Source: Roseburia_C sp031555935
GTDB taxonomy: Bacteria; Bacillota; Clostridia; Lachnospirales; Lachnospiraceae
Direction: 5' to 3'
DNA length: 64,000 nucleotides
NCBI GenBank assembly: GCA_031555935.1
Contig: JAVBTX010000006.1
Span: forward strand, 62,001-126,000
Shown here: positions 15,184 to 24,580 of the stretch, one piece after another
Numbering within the stretch: the stretch's first letter is position 1
How the letters are laid out: each line of letters starts with the position of its first letter
Translations under genes and position numbers: made by a program
Notes under the pieces: model-generated
The model's input: only the letters and a program-made list of their open reading frames with translations
Databases searched by the model: none
Told to the model about the DNA's origin: nothing

Positions 15184-16113
15184 ATGCCAATAAAAATTAT
15201 CAGTGATCTCCCGGCAAAGGAGATTTTAGAGCGTGAAAATATCTTTGTAATGGATGAAAATCGGGCCAAACATCAAGATATCCGACCAATTGAAATCGGA
15301 ATTTTGAATTTGATGCCACTGAAAGAGGAGACTGAGCTGCAATTGTTACGCTCACTTTCCAACTCACCCTTACAAGTGGATGTAACCTTTCTCGCAGTAA
15401 GTACACATCAGTCAAAGAATACATCACAGAGCCATCTGAATAAATTTTATCAGACCTTTGATGAGGTAAAACATCGCAATTTAGACGGCTTTATCATTAC
15501 TGGTGCACCAGTGGAGTTAATGGAATATGAAGAGGTTGACTACTATGAGGAAGTCTGCAAAATTATGGAGTGGACGAAGACTCATGTCACCTCAACGCTG
15601 CATTTGTGCTGGGGGGCACAGGCAGCACTGAATTATCACTATGGTATTCCAAAACATATCTTAGAGCAAAAGGTTTTTGGTATTTACAAGCATCATGTGA
15701 TGAACCGTAAGATACCACTGGTCAGAGGGTTTGATGATTACTTTATGGCACCGCATTCTCGTCATACCGAAATCCTTAAGGCGGATATTGAAGCAGTGAA
15801 GGATTTAACAATTCTAGCCGAATCAGAAGAGGCTGGCGTATTAATTGCGACAGACCGGTCCGGCAAAAAGATATTTGTAATGGGCCATCCTGAATATGAC
15901 CGTATTACCTTGGACAAGGAATACAAGCGTGATCGGGACAAAGGTCTGCCAATTGATTTACCGGCTAACTATTATCCACAGGATAATCCCGAGAATCGCC
16001 CACATTTACAATGGCGTTCTCATGGTAATATGCTATATGCAAACTGGCTGAATTATTATGTTTATCAGCAGACCCCATATGAATTTTTGAATGCCGAAGT
16101 TATTGGCAAATAG
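15184..16113 (+). CDS. metA: Homoserine O-acetyltransferase of the MetA family
   Basis: 309 residues. The catalytic cysteine is C142 (LHLCWGAQ), and H235 and E237 (MGHPEYDR) complete the triad; numbering aligns with E. coli MetA. It acylates homoserine at the start of methionine synthesis. Residue 111 is Glu (GAPVE), where E. coli has Gly. Published work on Bacillus cereus MetA showed that Glu at this site makes the enzyme use acetyl-CoA instead of succinyl-CoA. The product is therefore probably O-acetylhomoserine despite the usual annotation as succinyltransferase. The ribosome binding site AAGGAAGG is clear. No SAM or T-box riboswitch was seen upstream, consistent with expression from the ligA unit. 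Confidence 0.9.
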   Translation: MPIKIISDLPAKEILERENIFVMDENRAKHQDIRPIEIGILNLMPLKEETELQLLRSLSNSPLQVDVTFLAVSTHQSKNTSQSHLNKFYQTFDEVKHRNLDGFIITGAPVELMEYEEVDYYEEVCKIMEWTKTHVTSTLHLCWGAQAALNYHYGIPKHILEQKVFGIYKHHVMNRKIPLVRGFDDYFMAPHSRHTEILKADIEAVKDLTILAESEEAGVLIATDRSGKKIFVMGHPEYDRITLDKEYKRDRDKGLPIDLPANYYPQDNPENRPHLQWRSHGNMLYANWLNYYVYQQTPYEFLNAEVIGK

Positions 16114-16181
16114 AAAAAAAGATGATATACTAATGGAAGAATTTATGTTGTAATAAACAGGGTGGACAGGAGCGAACGCGA

Positions 16182-16685
16182 ATGAAAACAGAGCGGAATT
16201 TGGTGGAAGGTCAGGTGGATATTTTTGAAGCCATGAACCGTGCAGCAGCGGCAGTTGACCAGATGGTTGCGGAGGAGAAAAAGCCAAAGCCAAAAACCAA
16301 AAAAATACCAGATAATAATGTTCAAAAAGAACGTCACACCGCAGAAGGTGAAAAACGTCCCACTCGTGGGGAAAATCGTGCTCATGGCACGTTGGAAATA
16401 ATCCGTGGGTGCGATATGCACGCATCGATGCAGCGGACTTTTCTGAATACGATTGATGGTGATTTTGCAATGGTCGCCTATATTGACTATAATATGGTAT
16501 ATTTGCGGGATTGGAATGCCCCTGCATCCTTACGAAAGTTTGCCGACTCGAAGGAAGCAGTGGAGTATTATATGACACAGTTGGGGAGAATCAGAGATGC
16601 AAAGAATGTGGAGATGGCGAAGGAGAATGAACCATTTTCGGATGTAAAATATGTTGTGGAAAATATATATGCTGAATGCGAATAG
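16182..16685 (+). CDS. Uncharacterised soluble protein
   Basis: 167 residues, not recognised. Residues 1-30 are a short helix (VDIFEAMNRAAAAVDQMVAEE), 31-70 a highly charged, Lys/Pro/Glu-rich and probably disordered linker, and 70-167 a compact alpha/beta part (IIRGCDMHASMQRTFLN, FAMVAYIDYNMVYLRDW, SKEAVEYYMTQLGRI). There is no signal peptide or membrane segment. CAGGAGCG precedes the ATG. It sits 33 bases before the EAL phosphodiesterase gene on the same strand, so the two are probably co-transcribed. That is the only hint to function. Confidence 0.6.
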   Translation: MKTERNLVEGQVDIFEAMNRAAAAVDQMVAEEKKPKPKTKKIPDNNVQKERHTAEGEKRPTRGENRAHGTLEIIRGCDMHASMQRTFLNTIDGDFAMVAYIDYNMVYLRDWNAPASLRKFADSKEAVEYYMTQLGRIRDAKNVEMAKENEPFSDVKYVVENIYAECE

Positions 16686-16718
16686 TACCCAGGAATAAGA
16701 TACAGCAAGGAGAAGACA

Positions 16719-18641
16719 ATGGGGTATATTGTGTATTTTGACATTGCAGCAATTTGCGTGATGACAGTCGTACTTCTTTCATATGGATTAGGAAAGCGAG
16801 TTGGTGATAAACAAGGGAAAATCTGGCTGGTGATGCTGGGAAGTAATTTTATTTCCACGGTTATGGATATCCTTTGTGTGTGGCTTACGGAGAAACAGAT
16901 ATTTGAAGCACGGGAACTGTTATATGTATTTAATTATATTTTCTTTGTAACGCATATCATAACCGCGGTAGCGTTTTTTGTGTATTGCCGTTGCTTGGTT
17001 GAGAAAATGGAAGTAAAATTTGGCGGCATCCAATTACTCTTGGCAATCCCGTTGTTTGCGGTGATTGGCACGCTGATTTTACAACTGGCGAAGAATATCG
17101 TCTTTACTATTGATGAGCAGTTGCATTATACCAGAATGCCGGGAATTACGTTACTGTATTTTGGATATATGTTCTATATTTTAGTTGGGTTGGTATATCT
17201 GATTCGTTATAAAAAATTGGCGCGTAAAGAAATCCGGGGATACTGCAACATGTTTGTCATCATTTGCCTGATTTCTGTAATTGCGCAATATCTTAATCCA
17301 ACCATTATGATTGAGCCCTTTGGTGTCGCAGTATGCCTGCTGTTGTTCTATTTGGCAATGGAAAGACCGGAGGAATTTATAGATTCCGAGTTGGATATCT
17401 TAAATCAACGAGCGTTACTAAAAACATTTCAGGGGAAATTTCAGGCCGGCGAACGTTTTTCAAGTGTGATGCTGAAGGTGCATAATCTAAAAGCATTGCG
17501 GCAGACGATGGGAATTGAGGCGGTTTCAGAGTTTTTAAAAGAAATTGCAGAATATCTTGATAAGGATTGTAAACACGCGACGGTATATCATTTTTCGCAA
17601 AGTATGTTTGTGTTGTTGCCGGATAAAAAGGCAACTGCAATGGATATTGAGCACATGATTCATAAAATCTGTAAACGTTTTGATGAATCATGGGGAAGGG
17701 ATGATATGGCGGCACGGCTGCGGATTCATCTGGCTTATATGAAGTTCCCAAATGATGCGGCAACGATGGATATTTTTATGAGTTATCTGCAATATATGCG
17801 CAGTAGCTCAGCAGAGAATCAGAACAAAGTATTGGCGGCATCGGATATGAATGTGGAAAAACGTAATCGGGAGCTGCGAATTCGCAAGATTCTTGAGGAT
17901 GCTCTTGAAAATGGTGGTTTTGAAGTGTTTTATCAGCCGATTTTTTCCGTCGAAGAGAAACGTATTATTTCAGCGGAAGCGTTGATTCGTTTGAAGGACC
18001 AAAGTCTGGGGTATATCTCACCGGAGGAATTTATCCCAATAGCGGAGCAAAGTGGCACGATTCTTAGAATTGGTGAGTATGTGTTTGAAAGCGTATGTCG
18101 CTTTTTACATGAAGAGAATTTGAAAGAATATGGTATCAAATATATTGAAATAAATTTATCAGTGGTACAGTGTATGCAGCATAATTTGGTGGAGCGATTG
18201 CTCGACATTATGAGAAAATATCAGATTGATGCATCGCAGATAAATCTTGAAATCACAGAAACAGCGGCGATTCATTCGACCGAAGTATTAGAAGCAAACA
18301 TACATAAATTATATGAGCAAGGCATTCAGTTTTCCTTAGATGATTACGGTTCTGGATACTCCAATACCGACTATCTATTCCACTTACCATTTAAGCTGGT
18401 CAAGATTGACAAAATGATTTTATGGGAGGCCTGCAAGAATGAAAAGGCCATGATTGCACTTAGGAATACGATTCAGATGATTAAAGAACTGGGGTTAGAA
18501 ATTGTTGTGGAGGGCGTAGAAACGTTAGAAAATGTTGAATATCTGACCGCGCAGAAATGCGATTTTCTACAGGGCTATTATTATTCCAAGCCGATTCCAA
18601 AGCAGCGTTTTTTGGCATTGGTGCAACAGATTAATCAATAA
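16719..18641 (+). CDS. Membrane cyclic-di-GMP phosphodiesterase (degenerate GGDEF + EAL)
   Basis: 640 residues. About seven membrane segments fill residues 1-215. A degenerate GGDEF-like domain (about 220-370) follows, in which the signature position reads HFSQSMFVLLP, so it cannot make cyclic-di-GMP and may be a regulatory domain. The C-terminal EAL domain (about 385-640) keeps AEALIRL (E420), NLSVVQ, LEITET, the DDYGSGYS metal loop, KIDK, VVEGVE and QGYYYSKP, so phosphodiesterase activity is likely. AAGGAGAAG precedes the ATG. It probably lowers cyclic-di-GMP in response to a membrane signal. Confidence 0.85.
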   Translation: MGYIVYFDIAAICVMTVVLLSYGLGKRVGDKQGKIWLVMLGSNFISTVMDILCVWLTEKQIFEARELLYVFNYIFFVTHIITAVAFFVYCRCLVEKMEVKFGGIQLLLAIPLFAVIGTLILQLAKNIVFTIDEQLHYTRMPGITLLYFGYMFYILVGLVYLIRYKKLARKEIRGYCNMFVIICLISVIAQYLNPTIMIEPFGVAVCLLLFYLAMERPEEFIDSELDILNQRALLKTFQGKFQAGERFSSVMLKVHNLKALRQTMGIEAVSEFLKEIAEYLDKDCKHATVYHFSQSMFVLLPDKKATAMDIEHMIHKICKRFDESWGRDDMAARLRIHLAYMKFPNDAATMDIFMSYLQYMRSSSAENQNKVLAASDMNVEKRNRELRIRKILEDALENGGFEVFYQPIFSVEEKRIISAEALIRLKDQSLGYISPEEFIPIAEQSGTILRIGEYVFESVCRFLHEENLKEYGIKYIEINLSVVQCMQHNLVERLLDIMRKYQIDASQINLEITETAAIHSTEVLEANIHKLYEQGIQFSLDDYGSGYSNTDYLFHLPFKLVKIDKMILWEACKNEKAMIALRNTIQMIKELGLEIVVEGVETLENVEYLTAQKCDFLQGYYYSKPIPKQRFLALVQQINQ

Positions 18642-18644
18642 TTG

Positions 18645-18673
18645 TTTTCAATCAATGAATTATCTGCTATAAT
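18645..18673 (+). promoter_or_regulatory. Extended -10 promoter of the asp23 gene
   Basis: TTTTCA (18645-18650), 17 bases, TATAAT (18668-18673) preceded by TGC, the extended -10 form. Confidence 0.7.
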
Positions 18674-18711
18674 ACTCATATAATAATATCATTTAGGAGG
18701 CAGAAAAAAAG

Positions 18712-19089
18712 ATGGCAGAAGACAGAAAAGTTTTTAAGATAAAAGAAGATACCCTGGGAGAGGTTCGCATTGCGGATGAAGTAGTGGCAATTATTGCGGG
18801 ACTAGCTGCTACCGAGATTGAAGGCGTTAGCTCGATGGCGGGTAATATTACCAATGAGTTGGTCAGCAAATTAGGGATGAAGAATTTATCAAAAGGTGTG
18901 AAGGTTGAAGTGGACGAAAACATCGTTGCAGTCGAAGTGGCACTGAATATTGGATATGGCTATTCGATTCCACAGGTATCTGCAAAGGTTCAGGAAAAAG
19001 TGAAAACAGCGATTGAAACAATGACCGGTTTAGAAGTTGCTGGTGTGAATGTACGCATTGCCAGTGTAGACATGAAAAATACGAAATAG
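18712..19089 (+). CDS. Asp23/Gls24 family envelope stress protein
   Basis: 125 residues, all Asp23 domain: VRIADEVVAIIAGLAATEIEGVSSM at the front and VNVRIASVD at the end. The family is membrane-peripheral or cytosolic and linked to cell-envelope stress and membrane homeostasis in Firmicutes. A gene of this kind upstream of nusB is the usual order in Clostridia and Bacillus (yqhY type). TTAGGAGG precedes the ATG. It is followed by a small terminator-like hairpin before nusB. Confidence 0.88.
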   Translation: MAEDRKVFKIKEDTLGEVRIADEVVAIIAGLAATEIEGVSSMAGNITNELVSKLGMKNLSKGVKVEVDENIVAVEVALNIGYGYSIPQVSAKVQEKVKTAIETMTGLEVAGVNVRIASVDMKNTK

Positions 19090-19115
19090 TGCTTTTTAAA
19101 TATTGGGAAATGTTG

Positions 19116-19149
19116 TATAATAAGGGATGTCTTTTAGGCATCCTTTTTT
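19116..19149 (+). terminator. TATAAT followed at once by a terminator-like hairpin, before nusB
   Basis: GGATGTC (19125-19131) pairs with GGCATCC (19137-19143) around a TTTTA loop, then TTTTTT. A perfect TATAAT lies at 19116-19121 with only a weak -35 (TTTTTA, 19093-19098). It may end the asp23 transcript, attenuate nusB, or both. Confidence 0.65.
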
Positions 19150-19190
19150 GTTAAATATAGGAGCCACATTAGAAAGAGAAAGGATTTACG

Positions 19191-19586
19191 ATGAATAGAA
19201 GAGAAATCAGAGAACAGATATTTAAAATGTTATTTCGTATAGAGTTTCATGAGGAGCAGGAGCTAATTTCACAGTTTGAATTATCAATGGGAGAATCAGA
19301 GAATGCCAGTGATGAGAATCAGCATTACATGGAAGAGAAATGTCAGGATATTTTAGGCAAATTAGCCGAGATAGACGAGACCATCAATGGTGCAGCTCAG
19401 GGCTGGAAGACAACTCGAATGGGTAAGGTTGACCTGACCTTAATGCGTTTGGCGGTATACGAAATGAAATACGAAGAAAGTATGCCGGTCGGAGTTGCGA
19501 TTAATGAGGCAGTTGAATTGGCAAAAAAATACGGAACCGATGATTCACCATCATTTATCAACGGTGTCTTAGCGAAATTAGCATGA
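19191..19586 (+). CDS. nusB: Transcription antitermination factor NusB
   Basis: 131 residues. Family motifs are RREIREQIFKMLFRIEF at the N-terminus, W-x-x-x-R-x-x-x-VDLTLMRLAVYEM in the middle, and VAINEAVELAKKYGTDDSPSFINGVLAKL at the C-terminus. NusB binds boxA RNA with NusE in rRNA antitermination. GAAAGGA precedes the ATG. It overlaps xseA by 4 bases (ATGA), starting a long co-directional run. Confidence 0.95.
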   Translation: MNRREIREQIFKMLFRIEFHEEQELISQFELSMGESENASDENQHYMEEKCQDILGKLAEIDETINGAAQGWKTTRMGKVDLTLMRLAVYEMKYEESMPVGVAINEAVELAKKYGTDDSPSFINGVLAKLA

Positions 19587-20785
19587 CGAAAAATATTTAT
19601 AGCGTAGCACAGATTAACAACTACATTAAGAATATGTTTGCTCAGGACTTTATGCTTCGTAAGATTAGTGTCAGCGGTGAAGTGTCCAATTGCAAGTATC
19701 ATAGCTCTGGGCACATTTACTTTACAATCAAAGAAGATGGCAGTGCCTTAAATGCGGTAATGTTTGCCGGGAATCGTCGCGGGCTGACATTTCCAATGCA
19801 AGATGGTGACCATGTAGTGGCTAGCGGTTCAGTAGAAGTATACGAGCGGGATGGCCGCTATCAGATGTATGCCAGAGAGATTACCAGAGCTGGAGTCGGC
19901 GATTTGTATTTACGGTATGAGACGCTGAAAAAAGAGTTGGAAGAAATGGGCATGTTTGCACCAGAATATAAAAAAGCAATTCCAAGGTATGCACAGAAAA
20001 TCGGTATTGTCACAGCGGCAACCGGTGCGGCGATTCAGGATATTCAAAATATCGCCAGAAGGCGTAACCCTTACGTGCAGTTGATTTTATATCCGGCATT
20101 AGTCCAGGGGGAGGGTGCAGCCGAGAGCATTGTGAATGGAATTTATGCTTTAGATGCCTTGAATTTGGATGTGTTGATTGTTGGTCGTGGCGGTGGTTCG
20201 ATTGAAGACTTGTGGGCTTTTAACGAAGAAATCGTCGCCCGGGCTGTCTTTGAATGCCAGACTCCGGTTATTTCCGCGGTTGGTCATGAGACGGATACGA
20301 CGATTATTGATTATGTCGCAGATATGCGGGCACCGACACCGTCGGCAGCGGCTGAGTTGGCCGTGTTTGATATTCAGACCTTGCAAAAGGCATTGATGGA
20401 ATGTGGTCGTTTGTTAAATGGATATATGGGCTCTCATTTAAAAGAAGCAACGAACCGAATTGAGCATTTGCGGATGCAGTTACGGTTTTTAAGTCCGAAG
20501 AACCAGATGAATCAGAAAAAACAGTATTTGATTGATTTGGAAGAAAGTCTGGGATTAAAGATGCAGACTATTTTAACTCAGAAGCGGAATCGACTGCAAC
20601 TATTAGCAGGCAGCCTCGATGGTCTTTCACCGGCGAAGCGCTTAAGCCAGGGATATGCCTTAGTAACCGATGAACAGGGACAGAGTATACGTAGTGTTAA
20701 TCAGGTACAGCCAGGAGACGTGCTTCGGGTTCATGTGGCAAATGGCTGTATTGATACAACAGTAAATAAAAAGGAGCAAGTATGA
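19583..20785 (+). CDS. xseA: Exodeoxyribonuclease VII large subunit
   Basis: 400 residues. The N-terminal OB fold (YSVAQINNYIKNMF…GEVSNCKYHSSGHIYFTIK) is followed by the catalytic domain with GIVTAATGAAIQDI, VGRGGGSIEDLWAFN, AVGHETDTTIIDYVADMRAPTPSAAAEL, a coiled coil (about 270-340), and a C-terminal strand region. It degrades single-stranded DNA with XseB. ATGA overlaps join it to nusB and xseB. Confidence 0.95.
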   Translation: MTKNIYSVAQINNYIKNMFAQDFMLRKISVSGEVSNCKYHSSGHIYFTIKEDGSALNAVMFAGNRRGLTFPMQDGDHVVASGSVEVYERDGRYQMYAREITRAGVGDLYLRYETLKKELEEMGMFAPEYKKAIPRYAQKIGIVTAATGAAIQDIQNIARRRNPYVQLILYPALVQGEGAAESIVNGIYALDALNLDVLIVGRGGGSIEDLWAFNEEIVARAVFECQTPVISAVGHETDTTIIDYVADMRAPTPSAAAELAVFDIQTLQKALMECGRLLNGYMGSHLKEATNRIEHLRMQLRFLSPKNQMNQKKQYLIDLEESLGLKMQTILTQKRNRLQLLAGSLDGLSPAKRLSQGYALVTDEQGQSIRSVNQVQPGDVLRVHVANGCIDTTVNKKEQV

Positions 20786-20985
20786 GTAAAGAAATAACGC
20801 TGGAAGAAGGCTTTGGCGAAATTGAAGCGATGATTAAACAGCTTGAAAATAGTGATATATCCTTAGAAGAAGCATTTATTACGTATGAAAAGGGTATGAA
20901 AAAGCTCAAAGAATGTAATGATAAGATTGACTTAGTTGAAAAGAAAATGCTGGTATTAAATGAACAGGGACAATTGGACAGCTAG
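20782..20985 (+). CDS. xseB: Exodeoxyribonuclease VII small subunit
   Basis: 67 residues, a helical hairpin with the family pattern LEEGFGEIEAMIKQLENSDISLEEAFITYEKGM. It ends slightly early compared with typical 70-80 residue members. It overlaps xseA by 4 bases, as expected for the obligate partner, and has AAGGAGC upstream. Confidence 0.93.
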   Translation: MSKEITLEEGFGEIEAMIKQLENSDISLEEAFITYEKGMKKLKECNDKIDLVEKKMLVLNEQGQLDS

Positions 20986-21006
20986 AAAATTGTTAGGAGT
21001 ATTACA

Positions 21007-21897
21007 ATGAATATAAGAGAAGAGATTGATTTACGGGCAGCTTGCATAGAAGAAATAATGAAAAAATATCTGCCGGCAGAAGAGGGATATCAGAAAATTG
21101 TAATTGAAGCAATGAATTACAGTATTTTAGCGGGTGGAAAACGTCTGCGCCCGATGCTGATGCAGGAAACATACCGGATGTTTGGCGGCAAATCTGACGT
21201 AATTGAACCGTTTATGACGGCAATCGAAATGATACATACCTATTCGCTGGTTCACGATGACCTGCCGGATATGGATAACGATGAGCTGCGTCGGGGAAGA
21301 CCAACGACGCATGTTAAGTATGGCTCAGCAATCGCCATTTTAGCGGGTGATGGATTGTTAAATTATGCCTTTGAAATAGCAACCTTAGCACTTGAAAAAG
21401 AGCCGGAGAACAAAAATATTGGCAAAGCGTTACGGATATTGGCCAGCAAAGCAGGCATCTATGGCATGATTGGTGGACAGACGGTGGATATCGAAACCGA
21501 TAAAACCAAAGCAGTAACCAAAGAGCAGTTAGACTTTATTTATCAGCTAAAAACCGGGGCTTTAATTGAAAGCTCGATGTTAATTGGGGCCGTTTTAGCT
21601 GGTGCAACAAAAAATGAACAACATCAGGTTGAGCAAGTGGCAGCTAAAATTGGTCTGGCTTTCCAGATTCAGGATGATATCTTAGATGTGACCGGAGCAG
21701 CAGAAGTGCTGGGTAAACCGGTTGGCAGTGATGAAAAGAATGCAAAGGCAACCTATGTCAGCTATGAAGGAATTGAAAAATCCAGGGCTGATGTAGAACA
21801 GCTATCCAAAGAGGCAATTGATCAGATGAATCAGCTAGTAGTGAAAAATGAATTTCTGGTACAATTGTTGATTTCTTTAATACATCGTGAGAAGTAA
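21007..21897 (+). CDS. ispA: Farnesyl diphosphate synthase / short-chain polyprenyl synthase
   Basis: 296 residues. GGKRLRPML binds diphosphate, the first aspartate-rich motif is DDLPDMD (about 84-90) and the second DDILD lies in FQIQDDILDVTG. Two residues between the aspartates plus an aromatic-poor approach fit the bacterial farnesyl synthase type. It condenses isopentenyl and dimethylallyl diphosphates for isoprenoids (quinones, undecaprenyl lipid). It is next to dxs, which supplies the same pathway. Confidence 0.92.
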   Translation: MNIREEIDLRAACIEEIMKKYLPAEEGYQKIVIEAMNYSILAGGKRLRPMLMQETYRMFGGKSDVIEPFMTAIEMIHTYSLVHDDLPDMDNDELRRGRPTTHVKYGSAIAILAGDGLLNYAFEIATLALEKEPENKNIGKALRILASKAGIYGMIGGQTVDIETDKTKAVTKEQLDFIYQLKTGALIESSMLIGAVLAGATKNEQHQVEQVAAKIGLAFQIQDDILDVTGAAEVLGKPVGSDEKNAKATYVSYEGIEKSRADVEQLSKEAIDQMNQLVVKNEFLVQLLISLIHREK

Positions 21898-21908
21898 GAG
21901 GTACCAAT

Positions 21909-23765
21909 ATGGTATTAGAAAGAATAGAACGAGAAAATGATATAAAGAAGATTGATTCGAGAGACTGGGAGCTCCTTTCAGAGGAAATCAGAAAGTTTTT
22001 AATTGAAAAAATTTCTGCAACCGGAGGACATTTGGCTTCTAATTTAGGTGTGGTGGAGCTAACGATGGCACTGCATCTAAGTTTTTATTTGCCGAAGGAT
22101 AAAATCATCTGGGATGTTGGACATCAAGCCTATACCCACAAAGTCTTAACCGGACGAAAAGCCGGATTTGATGAACTGCGTAAATATGGTGGCATGAGTG
22201 GTTTTCCGAAACGACAGGAAAGTAACTGTGACAGTTTTGATACCGGACATAGCTCGACCTCAGTCTCAGCGGGGTTAGGCTATGCAATGGCGCGGGAAAT
22301 CAAAGGCGAGGACTACAAAGTCATATCGGTGATAGGCGATGGTGCGCTAACGGGCGGAATGGCATTTGAGGCATTAAACAATGCATCAAAGCTGGATTCT
22401 AATTTTATCATCGTATTAAATGACAACAATATGTCGATTTCCGAAAATGTCGGTGGCTTATCGAGTTATCTGGGTGGCCTGCGGACGGCAGAATCATATC
22501 AGGGCTTGAAGAGCGGAATTACAAATTCTTTAAGCAATATTCCAGTCTATGGAGAGCGGATTGTGGAGCGGATTCGCAAGACGAAAAGCGGCATTAAGCA
22601 GTTGCTGATACCAGGAATGCTTTTTGAAAATATGGGAATTCTCTATCTTGGACCAGTCGACGGTCATGATATTGGGCAAATGATTAAAGTGTTTCGGGAA
22701 GCGGCGAAGGTAGATGGCGCTGTTTTGGTTCATGTGCTGACGGAAAAAGGTAAGGGCTATGCACCAGCGGAACGTCATCCCGCAAGATTTCATGGGACCG
22801 AACCATTTTGCATTGATACTGGATTACCGGCAGTGAGACGAACGAAGGCAAATTATACTGATATATTTTCAACTGTGATGCGTAAGATGGGTGACCGTGA
22901 TGAAAAGGTCGTCGCGATTACTGCTGCGATGGCCGATGGAACCGGGCTAAAGCGATTCAGAAATATGTTTCCCGAGCGGTTTTTTGATGTGGGCATTGCT
23001 GAAGAACATGCCGTAACCTTTGCGGCTGGAATGGCGGCGGCAGGAATGAAACCGATTTTTGCAGTCTATTCCTCATTTTTACAGCGCGCTTATGACCAGA
23101 TTGTGCATGATGTCTGTATCCAGAATCTGCCCGTCGTATTTGCGATTGACCGGGCGGGACTCGTTGGCAGTGACGGCGAAACACATCAGGGCATTTTTGA
23201 TATTTCCTATTTATCAATCATTCCCAATATGACAATTTTAGCCCCCAAAAATAAATGGGAGCTGTCTGATATGATTAAGTATGCAATTGATTTTGATGCT
23301 CCGATTGCGGTTCGTTACCCGCGCGGCGAGGCTTACGAAGAACTAAAAGAATACCGGGCACCAATTGAATACGGCAAGAGTGAAATGATTTATGATGAAG
23401 AGGAAATCGCGCTAGTGGCATTTGGCAGCATGGTCAAGACGGCGGTAGCGGTACGTCAGACCTTGAAAAAAAGAGGTCAGCGGGTGACGCTGGTAAATGC
23501 ACGTTTTGCCAAGCCGTTAGATGAAGCAATGCTCGATGAGCTAACCCGGAATCATCACTTGATTGTTACGTTAGAAGAAAATATTGCTCATGGCGGGTTC
23601 GGAGAAATGGTCAATGAATATTACCGGCTAACAAATCAGCATGTACGGACTTTAAATGTGGCCATTCCGAATGAATATGTAGAGCATGGGAATGTAAATT
23701 TGCTTAGACAGGAAGTTGGCATTGATGAGCAATCAATTTTAAATGCCATTGGAGAGTACTTATGA
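21909..23765 (+). CDS. dxs: 1-deoxy-D-xylulose-5-phosphate synthase
   Basis: 618 residues. Thiamine-diphosphate site: GDGALTGGMAFEALNNA then NDNNMSIS. WDVGHQAYTHK, FDTGHSSTS, the AEEHAVTFAAGMA glutamate and GLVGSDGETHQG are present, and a C-terminal transketolase-C domain closes the protein. It makes DXP from pyruvate and glyceraldehyde-3-phosphate, the entry to the MEP isoprenoid pathway. It begins 11 bases after ispA and overlaps tlyA by 4 bases. Confidence 0.96.
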   Translation: MVLERIERENDIKKIDSRDWELLSEEIRKFLIEKISATGGHLASNLGVVELTMALHLSFYLPKDKIIWDVGHQAYTHKVLTGRKAGFDELRKYGGMSGFPKRQESNCDSFDTGHSSTSVSAGLGYAMAREIKGEDYKVISVIGDGALTGGMAFEALNNASKLDSNFIIVLNDNNMSISENVGGLSSYLGGLRTAESYQGLKSGITNSLSNIPVYGERIVERIRKTKSGIKQLLIPGMLFENMGILYLGPVDGHDIGQMIKVFREAAKVDGAVLVHVLTEKGKGYAPAERHPARFHGTEPFCIDTGLPAVRRTKANYTDIFSTVMRKMGDRDEKVVAITAAMADGTGLKRFRNMFPERFFDVGIAEEHAVTFAAGMAAAGMKPIFAVYSSFLQRAYDQIVHDVCIQNLPVVFAIDRAGLVGSDGETHQGIFDISYLSIIPNMTILAPKNKWELSDMIKYAIDFDAPIAVRYPRGEAYEELKEYRAPIEYGKSEMIYDEEEIALVAFGSMVKTAVAVRQTLKKRGQRVTLVNARFAKPLDEAMLDELTRNHHLIVTLEENIAHGGFGEMVNEYYRLTNQHVRTLNVAIPNEYVEHGNVNLLRQEVGIDEQSILNAIGEYL

Positions 23766-24580
23766 AGGAAAGACTAGACGTATTACTGGTAGAGAAGGGT
23801 TTAGCGCCATCGCGGGAGCGAGCCAAGACAATGATTATGGAAGGCAACGTGTTTGTGGAAGGGCAAAGAGAAGATAAAGCCGGTTCCAATTTCGCTCCAC
23901 AAGTCAATATTGAGGTTCGTGGCAACACTTTAAAATATGTCAGCCGCGGCGGTCTAAAATTAGAAAAGGCGATGGCTCATTTTGATATTCAGTTAGAAGA
24001 TGCAGTCTGCATGGATATTGGTGCATCGACGGGCGGCTTTACCGATTGTATGCTGCAAAGCGGTGCCAAAAAGGTCTATGCGGTGGACGTTGGTTATGGT
24101 CAGTTTGCGTGGAAATTACGCACGGATGAGCGCGTGGTCTGTATGGAAAAAACCAACATTCGTTATGTGACCCCGGCGGATATTGCCGACCAACTAGACT
24201 TTGCTTCCGTAGACGTTTCCTTTATCTCATTGACGAAGGTGCTGATACCGGCGCGCGAATTATTAAGAGAGGAAGGCGAGATGGTCTGCCTGATCAAACC
24301 TCAGTTTGAGGCGGGCCGTGAAAAGGTCGGAAAAAAAGGGGTAGTACGTGATAAATCCGTGCACGAAGAAGTGATATGCAAAGTAATTGAATTTGCCATG
24401 CAAGAGCATTTTCGGGTGTTAAATCTGGAATATTCTCCAATTAAGGGGCCAGAGGGAAATATTGAATATCTGGTTCATTTGCAGAAAAGCGCAATGCCTC
24501 ATTCTGAGGAAATGAAAAAGGAGGAAACAGTTGATGTATCCGCAGTGGTTGAGGCGGCCCATGCATCGCTGGCAAAGTGA
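23762..24580 (+). CDS. tlyA: TlyA-family rRNA 2'-O-methyltransferase
   Basis: 272 residues. The N-terminal S4 RNA-binding domain (ERLDVLLVEKGLAPSRERAKTMIMEGNVFV, 3-63) is followed by an FtsJ-like methyltransferase domain with the SAM loop DIGASTGGFTDCML (about 81-94), VDVGYGQ, and the catalytic lysines in the LIKPQFEAG region. TlyA in actinobacteria methylates 16S C1409 and 23S C1920; the Firmicute target is less clear. The first codon overlaps the dxs stop and the last overlaps the nadK start. Confidence 0.9.
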   Translation: MKERLDVLLVEKGLAPSRERAKTMIMEGNVFVEGQREDKAGSNFAPQVNIEVRGNTLKYVSRGGLKLEKAMAHFDIQLEDAVCMDIGASTGGFTDCMLQSGAKKVYAVDVGYGQFAWKLRTDERVVCMEKTNIRYVTPADIADQLDFASVDVSFISLTKVLIPARELLREEGEMVCLIKPQFEAGREKVGKKGVVRDKSVHEEVICKVIEFAMQEHFRVLNLEYSPIKGPEGNIEYLVHLQKSAMPHSEEMKKEETVDVSAVVEAAHASLAK

